NCBI GenBank assembly: GCA_008638415.1 | Contig: VWVT01000009.1 | Location: forward strand, 274,691 to 338,690 | DNA: 64,000 bases | DNA from: Nocardiopsis sinuspersici | GTDB lineage: Bacteria > Actinomycetota > Actinomycetes > Streptosporangiales > Streptosporangiaceae | Direction of reading: 5' to 3' | Shown: piece after piece, positions 1 to 8,057 of the stretch | Layout of the letters: every line of letters begins with the position of its first letter | How positions within the stretch are numbered: position 1 is the stretch's first letter | Notes under the pieces: generated by a model | What the model saw: the letters and a program-made list of their open reading frames with translations, nothing else | What the model was told of the DNA's origin: nothing | Database searches by the model: none | Program-made: the position numbers and the translations under genes

Positions 1-595
1 GCAGTCGGGTGAGCCGCTCCAGCCCCGAGGCCTCGTAGAGGCGGTTGTTGTTCTCCACCACCGTCCAGTCGGGCCCGTTGTCGGTGTCCAGGCAGATCAC
101 GTCGTAGCGGACGGGCTTGTCGGCGGAGGCGGCCTCCTCCAGCCACGCGACGATGTCGGCGTTGACGACCCTGCATCGCGGGTCCTGGTGCACGTACTCG
201 GCGGCCTCTCCCAGCTCGCCGTCGTGCCAGGCGATCACCTGGGGTTCGAGCTCCACCACGTCCACCCTCGACACCTTGGAGTGGTCCAGCGCCTCGCGGG
301 CGGAGAAGCCCACACCCAGCCCGCCGATGAGCACGCGGGAACGGGAGCGGCCCGCGGGGAGCGCGGCGAGGCCGGCGCGCACCATCTCCCGCTCGGAGGT
401 CCCGTCGCGGGTGTCCATGAGGAACAGGCCGTTGGAGTAGATCTCGTAGTGCGCGCCCGCCCGGCGCAGCACGAGGTCGCCACCGGTCTCCCCGGTCACC
501 CTGGCCAGCGTGACCGTCTCCCCCTCGGGCTCGTGGAGGTCTTCCCCGTGCTCGTGGAGGTCGGTTCGGGCAACGTCTGGGGTTCGCTGGTTCAT
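1..595 (-). CDS. Spermidine synthase-like methyltransferase-fold protein (partial, 3' end off the window)
   Basis: Only the N-terminal ~198 codons lie in the window; the reading frame runs off the left edge without a stop. The protein has a short acidic leader, then a Rossmann nucleotide-binding segment (LIGGLGVGFSAREAL). An acidic stretch VDVVELEPQVIAWH follows, and then YDVICLDTDNGPDW. These are the hallmarks of the spermidine/spermine synthase (SpeE-like) superfamily. Actinobacterial members are often annotated as polyamine aminopropyltransferases without proof of substrate. The ATG at 595 is the most upstream good start, and the MerR gene lies divergently 84 bp away. Substrate is not inferable from this part. 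Confidence 0.8.
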   Translation of the reverse strand, partial: MNQRTPDVARTDLHEHGEDLHEPEGETVTLARVTGETGGDLVLRRAGAHYEIYSNGLFLMDTRDGTSEREMVRAGLAALPAGRSRSRVLIGGLGVGFSAREALDHSKVSRVDVVELEPQVIAWHDGELGEAAEYVHQDPRCRVVNADIVAWLEEAASADKPVRYDVICLDTDNGPDWTVVENNNRLYEASGLERLTRL

Positions 596-642
596 CCTCA
601 CATTGTGCCCGTGCCACGCTCCGCGGTGGTGCGAACACCGGC

Positions 643-673
643 TTGACCTTCCCCTCGGGGGAAGGCCCAGAGT
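643..673 (+). promoter_or_regulatory. MerR-type promoter with 19-bp spacer and palindromic operator
   Basis: A -35 box TTGACC (643-648) and a -10 box CAGAGT (668-673) are separated by exactly 19 bp, the overlong spacer typical of MerR-controlled promoters. The spacer holds a perfect inverted repeat, CCTTCCCC-TCG-GGGGAAGG (647-665). The -10 box ends 6 bp before the ATG at 680, so the transcript is probably leaderless. The layout implies autoregulation by the MerR protein encoded just downstream. Confidence 0.8.
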
Positions 674-679
674 GGAACC

Positions 680-1501
680 ATGCTTCCCATCGGCACGTTC
701 AGCCAACTCACCGGCCTCTCGGCCAAGGCGCTGCGCCACTACCACTCCCAGGGCCTGCTGGTGCCGGCCCGGGTGGACGCGGACACGCAGTTCCGCTGGT
801 ACACCGTCGACCAGATCGGGCGCGCCGGACGGATCCTCGCCCTGCGCCGCGCCGGCCTGGACCTGCCCCGGATCCGCCGGCTGGTCGACGACCCCGGCCT
901 CGCGCCGGAGGTCCTGCGCCGGCACGCCGAGGACCTCCGGCGGGAGCGGAGCGAGCAGGACCGTGCGCTGGCGGAGGCGTCCGCCGCCCTGGCGTGGGAG
1001 CCGGAGGTCGGGGTCCGCGCCAGGCGGGCGCGCACCGCGGTCACGGCGGTGACCGCCGAGTACGGCGAGGACTACGACACGGACCGCATGCGCGCCGACA
1101 CCTCGGCGCTGGCGGACGTGCTCGGCGGTGTGGCCCACGAGCGCGGCTGGGACGTCGACGGCCGGTGGTGGAGGTCCCCGGAGCCGGTGGCGGGGAGCGG
1201 GGCGTCCCGGATGTGCGTGCGGGTGTGCGTACCGGTCGCGGCGGCGGGCGCACCGTCGCCGCCGCTTCCCGGGGGTGTCGGGCTCGTGGAGTACGGGGAG
1301 GGAACCGAGTCCTACCTGCTGGTGCCGGGCCCCGAGACCCTCGGCGGCCTCACCCTCGCGCTGTCCCACCTGTTCGGCCACCGGGTCGACGGGATGTTCG
1401 CCGACGTGGGAACACTGCGGCAGGTCGACTACGACAGTGGTGTGGAGTTCGCCGTCGGGCTGCGCCCCCTGGAGACGGACCGGTCCGTCCTGGACGGCTG
1501 A
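680..1501 (+). CDS. MerR family transcriptional regulator with effector-binding domain
   Basis: This 273-aa regulator opens with a MerR winged-helix (IGTFSQLTGLSAKALRHYHSQGLLVPARVD, about residues 3-70). A dimerisation helix rich in Arg/Glu (about 75-120) follows, then a ~140-residue C-terminal domain resembling GyrI-like/BltR-type ligand-binding domains. Such proteins unwind a 19-bp-spaced promoter when they bind a small hydrophobic ligand. The perfect operator directly upstream suggests it controls itself. No efflux pump or other obvious target lies beside it, and the divergent spermidine-synthase-like gene is the only nearby candidate. The inducer is unknown. Confidence 0.88.
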   Translation: MLPIGTFSQLTGLSAKALRHYHSQGLLVPARVDADTQFRWYTVDQIGRAGRILALRRAGLDLPRIRRLVDDPGLAPEVLRRHAEDLRRERSEQDRALAEASAALAWEPEVGVRARRARTAVTAVTAEYGEDYDTDRMRADTSALADVLGGVAHERGWDVDGRWWRSPEPVAGSGASRMCVRVCVPVAAAGAPSPPLPGGVGLVEYGEGTESYLLVPGPETLGGLTLALSHLFGHRVDGMFADVGTLRQVDYDSGVEFAVGLRPLETDRSVLDG

Positions 1502-1518
1502 CCGCGGGAACCGGCGCG

Positions 1519-1538
1519 CCGGTGCGCCGGCGCACCGG
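1519..1538. terminator. GC-rich 20-bp perfect palindrome, probable terminator
   Basis: CCGGTGCGCC immediately followed by GGCGCACCGG forms a loopless perfect palindrome 18 bp after the MerR stop codon. It lies between two convergent genes. A second, looser pair (GGCCCCGCC near 1574 with GGCGGGGCC near 1651) could serve hisG on the other strand. There is no U-tract, which is common for actinobacterial terminators. Confidence 0.45.
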
Positions 1539-1691
1539 CCGGAGGCGGCGCGGGCCGGCGAGGACACGGAGGGGCCCCGCCCGCCGTGGTCCCGTACTCA
1601 CGGACTCTCGGCGGTCGAACCGCGCCGTGGGCAAAGGACCGACGGGAGGCGGGGCCCACCCCTCACACGGGCAGCACCTGCGGCCGGTACG

Positions 1692-2537
1692 TCACAGGCG
1701 GCAGGCGTAGATGTCGGTGACCAGGATGGCGCGGGCGCCGAGCTGCCACAGGTCGTCCATGATGCGCTGGGCGTCCTTGCGCCGCACCATCGACCGGACC
1801 GCGACCCAGCCCTCGCGGTGCAGCGGGGAGACCGTCGGCCCCTCCATGCCCGGAGTGAGCGCGACCGCCGCCTCCAGGCGCTCGGCGTGCACGTCGTAGT
1901 CCATCATCACGTAGTCGCGGGCGACCAGGACGCCGCGCAGACGGCGCAGCATCGTCTCGATCTGGGGGTCCTCCCCCGCACCGGTGGGCCGGATGACGAC
2001 CGCCTCGGAGACCAGGATCGGGTCGCCGAAGGTCTCCATGCCCGCCTGGCGCAGGGTGGTCCCGGTGGAGACCACGTCGGCGACGGCGTCGGCGACGCCG
2101 AGCTTGACGGAGCTCTCGACCGCGCCGTCCAGGTGGATGACGCGGGCGTCGACGCCCTGCTTGTCCAGGTAGGAGCGCAGGAGCCCGTCGAAGGACGTGG
2201 CGATCCGCTTGCCGTTGAGGTCGGACACCTTCATGTCCGCGCCGCCGGGGGCGGCGAAGCGGAAGGTGGACCCGCCGAAGCCCAGCGGGAGGACCTCGTC
2301 CACGGGAGCGCCGGAGTCGAGCAGCATGTCGCGTCCGGTGATCCCGGCCTGGAGGATGCCCTCACCGACGTAGACGGCGATGTCCTTGGGGCGCAGGAAG
2401 AAGAACTCGGTGTCGTTGTCGGGGTCGACCATGACCAGGTCGCGGCTGCTCTTGCGCTGGCGGTAGCCGGCCTCGCGCAGCATCTCCACGGCGGGTTCGG
2501 AGAGCTGGCCCTTGTTGGGCACGGCGATTCTCAGCAT
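1692..2537 (-). CDS. hisG: ATP phosphoribosyltransferase, long form (histidine biosynthesis step 1)
   Basis: HisG condenses ATP with PRPP to give phosphoribosyl-ATP, the first and feedback-controlled step of histidine synthesis. The N-terminus MLRIAVPNKGQLSEPAVEML is the classic HisG opening, and GITGRDMLLDSG and LPLGFGGSTFRFA follow. The ~280-residue length means the long form, with a C-terminal ACT-like regulatory domain and therefore no separate HisZ. Two other in-frame starts exist (GTG 2552, ATG 2546); I chose the ATG where family members begin. hisE lies 83 bp upstream on the same strand, so the two are probably cotranscribed. Confidence 0.93.
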   Translation of the reverse strand: MLRIAVPNKGQLSEPAVEMLREAGYRQRKSSRDLVMVDPDNDTEFFFLRPKDIAVYVGEGILQAGITGRDMLLDSGAPVDEVLPLGFGGSTFRFAAPGGADMKVSDLNGKRIATSFDGLLRSYLDKQGVDARVIHLDGAVESSVKLGVADAVADVVSTGTTLRQAGMETFGDPILVSEAVVIRPTGAGEDPQIETMLRRLRGVLVARDYVMMDYDVHAERLEAAVALTPGMEGPTVSPLHREGWVAVRSMVRRKDAQRIMDDLWQLGARAILVTDIYACRL

Positions 2538-2620
2538 GTCGGGCATGTTCACGGCTTTCTGTGGCTGCGGTTACGGGGACGTCCGTCAGGGGCCGGTACG
2601 CGCGAAGGGTGCGCGCCGAC

Positions 2621-2884
2621 CTACAGATGCTTGTAGACGTCCTCAAGGCGCAGCCCGCGCGCCAGCATCAGGACCTGGAGGTGGTAGAGGAGCTGGGAGA
2701 TCTCTTCGGCCGCCTGTTCGTCCGACTCGTACTCGGCGGCCATCCAGACCTCGGCGGCCTCCTCGACGACCTTCTTGCCGATGGCATGGACACCGGCGTC
2801 GAGCTGGGCGACGGTCCCTGACCCCTCGGGGCGGGAGCGCGCCTTCTCGGACAGCTCGGCGAACAGCTCTTCGAAGGTCTTCAT
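2621..2884 (-). CDS. hisE: Phosphoribosyl-ATP pyrophosphatase
   Basis: HisE is an 87-aa all-helical MazG-like enzyme that hydrolyses phosphoribosyl-ATP to phosphoribosyl-AMP, the second step of histidine synthesis. The diagnostic metal-binding helix [14 protein letters not shown] and the helix-closing [19 protein letters not shown] are intact, and length is normal for a stand-alone actinobacterial HisE. It lies directly upstream of hisG, the enzyme that makes its substrate. The region upstream (2885-3031) holds the likely promoter of this two-gene unit, and I see no attenuator-type His leader peptide there. Confidence 0.93.
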   Translation of the reverse strand: MKTFEELFAELSEKARSRPEGSGTVAQLDAGVHAIGKKVVEEAAEVWMAAEYESDEQAAEEISQLLYHLQVLMLARGLRLEDVYKHL

Positions 2885-3031
2885 GGCGTCTTTCCTCGAC
2901 CGGCAGATGCGCTACCAGCGTAGGCGGTCCGGCGTCCCGATGCCGCACCGGATCGAGGGTGTCTCAGCATGTGGTCGCGGAATAGGCCACATCCCGCCCG
3001 CGCCCGCACCGGGGCCCGGTGGAACCCCGCC

Positions 3032-3865
3032 TCACTGGACCCTGCGCGCGACGGCGCGCACGAGCGGCTTGGGCAGGAGGCGCAGGATGCCCGTGGCGGC
3101 CTTGTACTGGGCCCCGGGGACGATCCTGGGGCGTCCGGCGGCCCAGGCGGTGAGGGAATCGCGGACGACCCGCTCCTTGGGGACGAACGCGAACGCGGGC
3201 AGCCCGCTCTCCTGGACCCTGCGGGTCATGTCGGTGCGTACGAAGCCGGGCAGGACCGCGGTGACGCTCACGCCGTGCTCGGAGACCTCGGCGGCGACGC
3301 TCTCGCTCCACAGGCTGACGAACTTCTTGCCCGCCCCGTACACCGAGCCGCCGGGGTTGGCGGTGACCTCGCCCGCGACGGAGGAGACGTTGATGACGCC
3401 GACCCCGCCCCGGGTCCGCCCCTCCCTCTTGCGGGCGATCTGCACCGGCAGGACGGCGCGGGCCAACTGGACGACCGCGCGCACGTTGAGGTCGAGCATG
3501 GAGTCGATCTCGGCGGGGTCCTGCTCGGCGAAGGGACCGCCGTCGCCGCGTCCGGCGTTGTTGACGAGCAGGTCGACGGGTGCGTCGGCGCCGCTTCCGT
3601 CGGCCGACAGCCGCTTGGCGACCTGGGAGAGGCCCTCCTCGGTGCCGAGGTCGGCGGGCAGGGGCTGGGCGGCGGACCCGTAGCGGACGCGGAGCTCCGC
3701 GGCGAGGGCTTCGAGCTCCTCGACCCGGCGGGCCACGAGGATCAGGGAGTAACCGCGCTCGGCGAGCCTGCGTGCGAACTCCTCGCCGATCCCGCTGGAG
3801 GCTCCGGTGACCATCGCGGTCCGGGTGTGGTCGGGAGTCTCGGAGGTGCCGGCCGCTTCGCTCAT
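3032..3865 (-). CDS. Short-chain dehydrogenase/reductase (classical SDR)
   Basis: A 277-aa NAD(P)-dependent oxidoreductase. The Rossmann motif TGASSGIGEEFARRL sits near residue 20, NNAGRG near 105, and the catalytic Ser and YxxxK occur as INVSSVAGEV...VYGAGKKF. The C-terminal segment (YKAATGILRLLPKPLVRAVARR) resembles the membrane-associated tail of DltE/YqjQ-like SDRs. The reading frame stays open far upstream, but only because the tandem repeat there lacks stops. The ATG at 3865, preceded by GGGG, begins the protein sensibly. Substrate is unknown. Confidence 0.85.
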   Translation of the reverse strand: MSEAAGTSETPDHTRTAMVTGASSGIGEEFARRLAERGYSLILVARRVEELEALAAELRVRYGSAAQPLPADLGTEEGLSQVAKRLSADGSGADAPVDLLVNNAGRGDGGPFAEQDPAEIDSMLDLNVRAVVQLARAVLPVQIARKREGRTRGGVGVINVSSVAGEVTANPGGSVYGAGKKFVSLWSESVAAEVSEHGVSVTAVLPGFVRTDMTRRVQESGLPAFAFVPKERVVRDSLTAWAAGRPRIVPGAQYKAATGILRLLPKPLVRAVARRVQ

Positions 3866-3936
3866 ATCCCCAGAATAGGACGTCGCGGGGCGGGTCCCCG
3901 GAGGTCCCGGTGCCGGAAGGGGGCCGGCCCGGGGTC

Positions 3937-4135
3937 GGGGGAACCCGGCCCGGTGCCGGAAGAGGTCTGGACCAGTGCTGGGGAACCCGGCCCGGTGCCG
4001 GAAGAGGTCTGGACCGGGGTCGGGGGAACCCGGCCCGGTGCCGGAAGAGGTCTGGACCAGTGCTGGGGAACCCGGCCCGGTGCCGGAAGAGGTCTGGACC
4101 GGCGCCGGGGGAACCCGGCCCGGTGCCGGAACGAA
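3937..4135. repeat. Minisatellite: about 4.7 copies of an alternating 42/43-bp unit
   Basis: The core GAACCCGGCCCGGTGCCGGA recurs with period 42, 43, 42, 43. Odd and even units differ in the segment after GGTCTGGACC (AGTGCTGGGG versus GGGGTCGGGG or GGCGCCGGGG). The true repeat is therefore an ~85-bp two-unit block. A decayed copy lies at 3908-3936. Copies are nearly identical, so expansion is recent. It fills most of the gap between the divergent SDR and methyltransferase genes and leaves all frames open, which produces spurious long ORFs. Unit length without unique spacers excludes CRISPR. Confidence 0.9.
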
Positions 4136-4247
4136 CCCTGGTCCGACACGGGCGGAGGCCTGGCCGCGGCCGTCCCGGAGCGTCTTTTCCCGGTTCACCG
4201 GTCGTGCCGCCTCCCCTCGGACGGGGCCGAGGCGTTAGCGTTCGGGT

Positions 4248-4955
4248 ATGTCCGAGACCCACAGTCCTACCGGACCCTTCTCCTCCCTGAGGTTGGACGA
4301 GCGCCTGCGTGACACCCGGCTGTTCTTCAGCCAGGCGCTACGAACCTTCCACGCCACCGGTTCCATCGTTCCCAGCAGCACCGCCCTGGCCCACGCGATG
4401 GCCGAGTACGTCCGACAACGACCCGAACCCGACCGGCCGCTGCGCATCCTGGAGGCGGGCGCGGGGACCGGCGCGATCAGCCGCGGGATCGCCGCGGCGA
4501 TGCGCCCCGGGGACACCGCCGACCTCGTGGAGTCCAACCCCGAGTTCGCCGCCCACGTCGAGGACCTGCTGGAGACCGACCCGGTCATGTCCAAGGTCTC
4601 CGACAGCGTCGAGGTGCACGCCAAGCTCGTCAACGACATGGGCACCGACCGCTCCTACGACGTGATCGTGTCGGGCCTGCCGTTCGCGAACTTCGACGTC
4701 GACACCGTCCGGGAGATCCTCGACTACTACTTCGAGGTGCTCGAACCGGGCGGGACGATGTCCTTCTACGGCTACCTCTACACCAAGGAGGTCAAGGCGG
4801 TCATCGCCCGCCGCGAGGACTACCTGCGCCAGGCGCGTACGAGCTGGCTGGTGCAGGAGTGGATCGACCGGTACGGCATCGGCTCCGAGAAGGTGTTCGC
4901 CAACATCCCGCCCGCGTGGGTGCACCACCTCCGCAAGCCCGGGAAGACCTCCTGA
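4248..4955 (+). CDS. PmtA/KsgA-like class I SAM-dependent methyltransferase
   Basis: A 235-aa protein whose N-terminal region (FFSQALRTFHATGSIVPSS) precedes the SAM site RILEAGAGTGAISRGIA, a VESNPEFAAHVEDLL acidic loop and the VSGLPFANF motif. This order matches the phospholipid N-methyltransferase (PmtA-like, COG3963) branch related to rRNA adenine dimethylases. Those enzymes methylate phosphatidylethanolamine, but actinobacterial homologues are mostly untested. It stands alone between the minisatellite and a long non-coding stretch, and may be leaderless or nearly so (TTAGCGT just upstream of the ATG). Confidence 0.8.
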   Translation: MSETHSPTGPFSSLRLDERLRDTRLFFSQALRTFHATGSIVPSSTALAHAMAEYVRQRPEPDRPLRILEAGAGTGAISRGIAAAMRPGDTADLVESNPEFAAHVEDLLETDPVMSKVSDSVEVHAKLVNDMGTDRSYDVIVSGLPFANFDVDTVREILDYYFEVLEPGGTMSFYGYLYTKEVKAVIARREDYLRQARTSWLVQEWIDRYGIGSEKVFANIPPAWVHHLRKPGKTS

Positions 4956-5690
4956 GCGTGCGGACGCCCGACCGCCCGACCGTTCGGGCGCCCGGGCGTC
5001 CGACCGCCTGAGCCCTCCGGCCGTCCGGCCGACGGATCCCACAGCCACGGGGCCCGCCACTCCACGTGGCGGGCCCTCCGTTCGTCAGGGCCCGCCCGCC
5101 CACGGTGATCTTGCTCCTGGTGACACTGCGGAACGCCGACAGTGCCACCAGGAGCAAGATCATCAGCGAGGAGGCCCCTCACCTCGCACCCGCGGTGGTC
5201 CCGGGTCCCGTTTCCCGGCCGGCTCACCGGGACGTGCCCGGCCGGCGCCGCCGGTGTGCTTCACGGCACGTCCCCGAGGCCGGTCGGCGGTCCGCGGCCG
5301 TCTCCGGGGCCGGGCGCGGCCGATCCTCCATGACAGCGGGTGATCGCGGGCTCGCGCGAGCCGGGAGACACGGCTTTCCTGCCCTTTTGCGGCCGATTCG
5401 TGACCTGCATCACCGGAATCTGATGTCGCAGGTACGGGTGAGGCGGGGGTAGTCTCGCGTTGACTTCTTGTGGACCGGCTCTTTGCGTCTGGCACGACCC
5501 ACTTTGCCCGCATATACGTAAAAAAGCTCCTGAGGGACTCTCCCCAACTATCCCCTGAAGTCCCGTCCCGCGCCACAAGCCCTGGGCTCACCTTTTCCCA
5601 CACCCGTATCAGCGTGAACCGGCATCATGCGCGCGGAGTCCTACAGATCACCCATTTCCCCAGGTCATATGGACCGATGGAGGAGGCAAC
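4956..5690. other. 735-bp non-coding stretch
   Basis: No ORF here resembles a protein. It holds the strong inverted repeat at 5106-5162 (listed separately) and, from about 5450, a less GC-rich leader for the GTG-started gene at 5691. A TTGACT hexamer at 5459-5464 is a possible -35 box without a convincing -10. The leader ends in a strong GGAGGAGG ribosome site at 5679-5686. Confidence 0.6.
5106..5162. repeat. 23-bp inverted repeat with 11-nt loop
   Basis: Arm 1 (5106-5128, TGATCTTGCTCCTGGTG then ACACTG) pairs with arm 2 (5140-5162) at 22 of 23 positions. The only mismatch is A5123 against C5145. The loop is CGGAACGCCGA. The arms are less GC-rich than their surroundings and there is no U-tract. 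It may be a terminator for the methyltransferase gene or a dispersed palindromic element. Confidence 0.8.
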
Positions 5691-8057
5691 GTGACGCTCA
5701 CCCAAGCGGTCGAGGCGGTTCCGGGATTCCCGGAGAGCACCGTCTCCACGGGCATGCCCGTGGACGTCCGGCAGCGTGTCTCCGCTCTGGCCAGAACCTC
5801 GCGACTACTCGTCGCCTGTGACTACGACGGCGCCCTCGCCCCGGTCGACCCGGCACACGGGCGACCGCTGCCCGAGGCCCTGCGAGCGCTGCGCGACCTG
5901 GCCGACCTGCCCGGCACCGTGTGCGCGGTCATCTCCTCCCGTCCTCTGCGGGACCTGGCCGCGCTCTCGCGCCTGCCCGCCGAGGTGCGCCTTGTCGGCG
6001 CGCACGGAACCGAGTTCGACACCGACCTGACCATCGGTCCCGGCGCCGCGGCCGGTCCCGACACCTCGCCCGCCGACAAGGCCGCCGCACTGGAGCTGCT
6101 CCGCGAGCAGGTCGGGGCCAACGCCACCCTCTACATCGGCGGCGGCGACGGCGAGGAGCCCGTCTTCATGCGGCTGAACGGCGCCGACGCCGGTGTGCGG
6201 GTCGGTGAGGAGCCCACCGTGGCCCCCCACCGCGTGCCCGACACCCCGAGCGCCGCGTCCCTGCTGTCCGTGCTGGCCACCGAGCGCCGCTCCTGGGTGT
6301 TCGGCGAGCGCCCGACCCCCATCGAGCGCATGTCGATGCTCTCCAACCAGAACTCGGTCGCCCTCGTCGGCCCGGACGCGCGCCTGCTCTGGTTCTGCCA
6401 CCCCGAGCCCGACTCGGGCGCCCTGTTCGCCGAGGTCCTGGGCGGCCGGCAGGCAGGCGTGTTCGCCATCGCCCCCGCCCACGGCGGCCGGCCGCTGGGC
6501 CAGCGCTACCTGCCCGGCACCATGACCGTGCGCACCCGCTGGTCGCGCATGGACGTCACCGACTACCTCGCCCACGGCAACCCGCAGGGCCGCAGCGACC
6601 TCGTCCGGGTGATCAGCGGCGTCACCCCGGCGACCGTCGAGTTCGCGCCCCGCCCCGACTTCGGCCGCGCGCCCGTGCGCATCACCCGCCAGGAGAACGG
6701 CCTGCTCGTGGAGGGCGCCGACTTCCCGATGGCGCTGTACTCGCCCGGTGTGGACTGGGAGGTCGAGCACGACGGCGTCGCCGACGTCGCCCGCGCGGTC
6801 GTCCACCCGTCCTCGGACCACCCGGTGGTGCTGGAGCTGCGCTGCGGCACCGACTCCCTCGTGCGCGCGACGCTGCCCGAGTCCGAGCGCCAGCGGATGG
6901 CCGACGAGCACTGGTCGACCTGGCTCGACGGCCTCACCCTGCCCGACACCGCCCAGCAGCTCGCGGCGCGCAGCGCACTCACCCTGCGCGGGCTGTGTAC
7001 CTCGACCGGCGGCGTGATGGCCGCCGCGACCACGTCGCTGCCCGAGGAGATCGGCGGCGTCCGCAACTGGGACTACCGGTACTGCTGGCTGCGCGACGGC
7101 GCCCTGACCGTGCAGTCGCTGGTCTCCCTGGGTTCCACGGCCGAGGCCGAGGAGTTCCTGGACTGGGTGCACCGGGTCGTGGAGTCGCTGCCCGGACCGG
7201 AGCTGCTGCGCCCGCTGTACTCGCTGCGGGGCACCAACCTGGGTCCGGAGGAGGTCGTGGAGTCGCTGTCGGGGTACGCGGGGTCGCGGCCGGTCCGGAT
7301 CGGCAACCTGGCCGACCACCAGGTGCAGATGGACGTGTTCGGCCCCGTCGTGGAGCTGATCGCGAAGCTGTCGTCGGTGCGCGGCACGCTCGCCGACCGC
7401 GACTGGCACCTGGTGCGGTCGATGGCCGAGGCCGTCGCCCGGCGCTGGCACGAGCCCGACCACGGCATCTGGGAGGAGCGCGACGAGCCCCGTCAGCGCG
7501 TCTACTCCAAGGTGATGTGCTGGGTGACCCTGGACCGCGCCGTCGACCTGGCCGGGCGGTACGGCCGCGAGGTGGACCCGTCCTGGCCGGGGCTGCGCGA
7601 CGACATCGCCGCCGAGGTGCTGGAGAAGGGCTGGAACGAGGAGGCGCAGGCCTTCACGACCGCCTACGACGGCACCGACCTGGACGCGGCGTCGCTGCAC
7701 ATCGGCCTGTCCGGGCTGATCGACCCGACCGACGAGCGCTTCCAGGCCACCGTGACGGCCGTGGAGGCGGAGCTGCGCAACGGCCCGACGGTCTACCGGT
7801 ACCACCGCGACGACGGCCTGCCCGGTGGTGAGGGTGGTTTCCACCTGTGCACCACGTGGCTGATCGAGGCCTACCTGCTGACCGGGCGCCGCGCGGAGGC
7901 CGAGGAGCTGTTCAAGCACCTGGTGGACTGCGCCGGGCCGACCGGGCTCATCCCGGAGGAGTTCGATCCGGTGACCGAGCGGGCCCTGGGCAACCACCCG
8001 CAGGCGTACTCGCACCTGGGCCTGATCCGCTGCGCCCAGTTGCTCGACCGCTTCTAG
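5691..8057 (+). CDS. Fusion of a capless trehalose-phosphatase-like HAD domain and a GH15 glucoamylase/trehalase domain
   Basis: A 788-aa protein with a GTG start after GGAGGAGG. Residues ~37-195 follow the order of trehalose-6-phosphate phosphatase: DYDGAL (44-49), ISSR (81-84), GAHG (103-106), K130, and a final acidic motif. That last motif, normally GDDxTDE, reads GGGDGEE (150-156). The ~80-residue cap domain expected between GAHG and the lysine is reduced to ~23 residues. Residues ~205-788 form a GH15 (alpha/alpha)6 enzyme: RNWDYRYCWLRDGAL, general acid in HGIWEERDE (E595), general base near E756-757 in PEEFDP, then GNHPQAYSHLGLI. A glucan- or trehalose-hydrolysing role is likely. Phosphatase activity of the HAD part is doubtful. 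No signal peptide is visible, so it should be cytosolic. Confidence 0.85.
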   Translation: MTLTQAVEAVPGFPESTVSTGMPVDVRQRVSALARTSRLLVACDYDGALAPVDPAHGRPLPEALRALRDLADLPGTVCAVISSRPLRDLAALSRLPAEVRLVGAHGTEFDTDLTIGPGAAAGPDTSPADKAAALELLREQVGANATLYIGGGDGEEPVFMRLNGADAGVRVGEEPTVAPHRVPDTPSAASLLSVLATERRSWVFGERPTPIERMSMLSNQNSVALVGPDARLLWFCHPEPDSGALFAEVLGGRQAGVFAIAPAHGGRPLGQRYLPGTMTVRTRWSRMDVTDYLAHGNPQGRSDLVRVISGVTPATVEFAPRPDFGRAPVRITRQENGLLVEGADFPMALYSPGVDWEVEHDGVADVARAVVHPSSDHPVVLELRCGTDSLVRATLPESERQRMADEHWSTWLDGLTLPDTAQQLAARSALTLRGLCTSTGGVMAAATTSLPEEIGGVRNWDYRYCWLRDGALTVQSLVSLGSTAEAEEFLDWVHRVVESLPGPELLRPLYSLRGTNLGPEEVVESLSGYAGSRPVRIGNLADHQVQMDVFGPVVELIAKLSSVRGTLADRDWHLVRSMAEAVARRWHEPDHGIWEERDEPRQRVYSKVMCWVTLDRAVDLAGRYGREVDPSWPGLRDDIAAEVLEKGWNEEAQAFTTAYDGTDLDAASLHIGLSGLIDPTDERFQATVTAVEAELRNGPTVYRYHRDDGLPGGEGGFHLCTTWLIEAYLLTGRRAEAEELFKHLVDCAGPTGLIPEEFDPVTERALGNHPQAYSHLGLIRCAQLLDRF

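Noticed and set aside
3908-4130. Repeat array as a possible CRISPR
   Set aside because: The units are contiguous 42/43-bp tandem copies without unique spacers, and there are no cas genes.
5163-5603. Long minus-strand open frame in the 4956-5690 gap
   Set aside because: The translation is Arg/Gly/Pro-rich low complexity without a domain and crosses the leader of the downstream gene; typical GC-bias frame.
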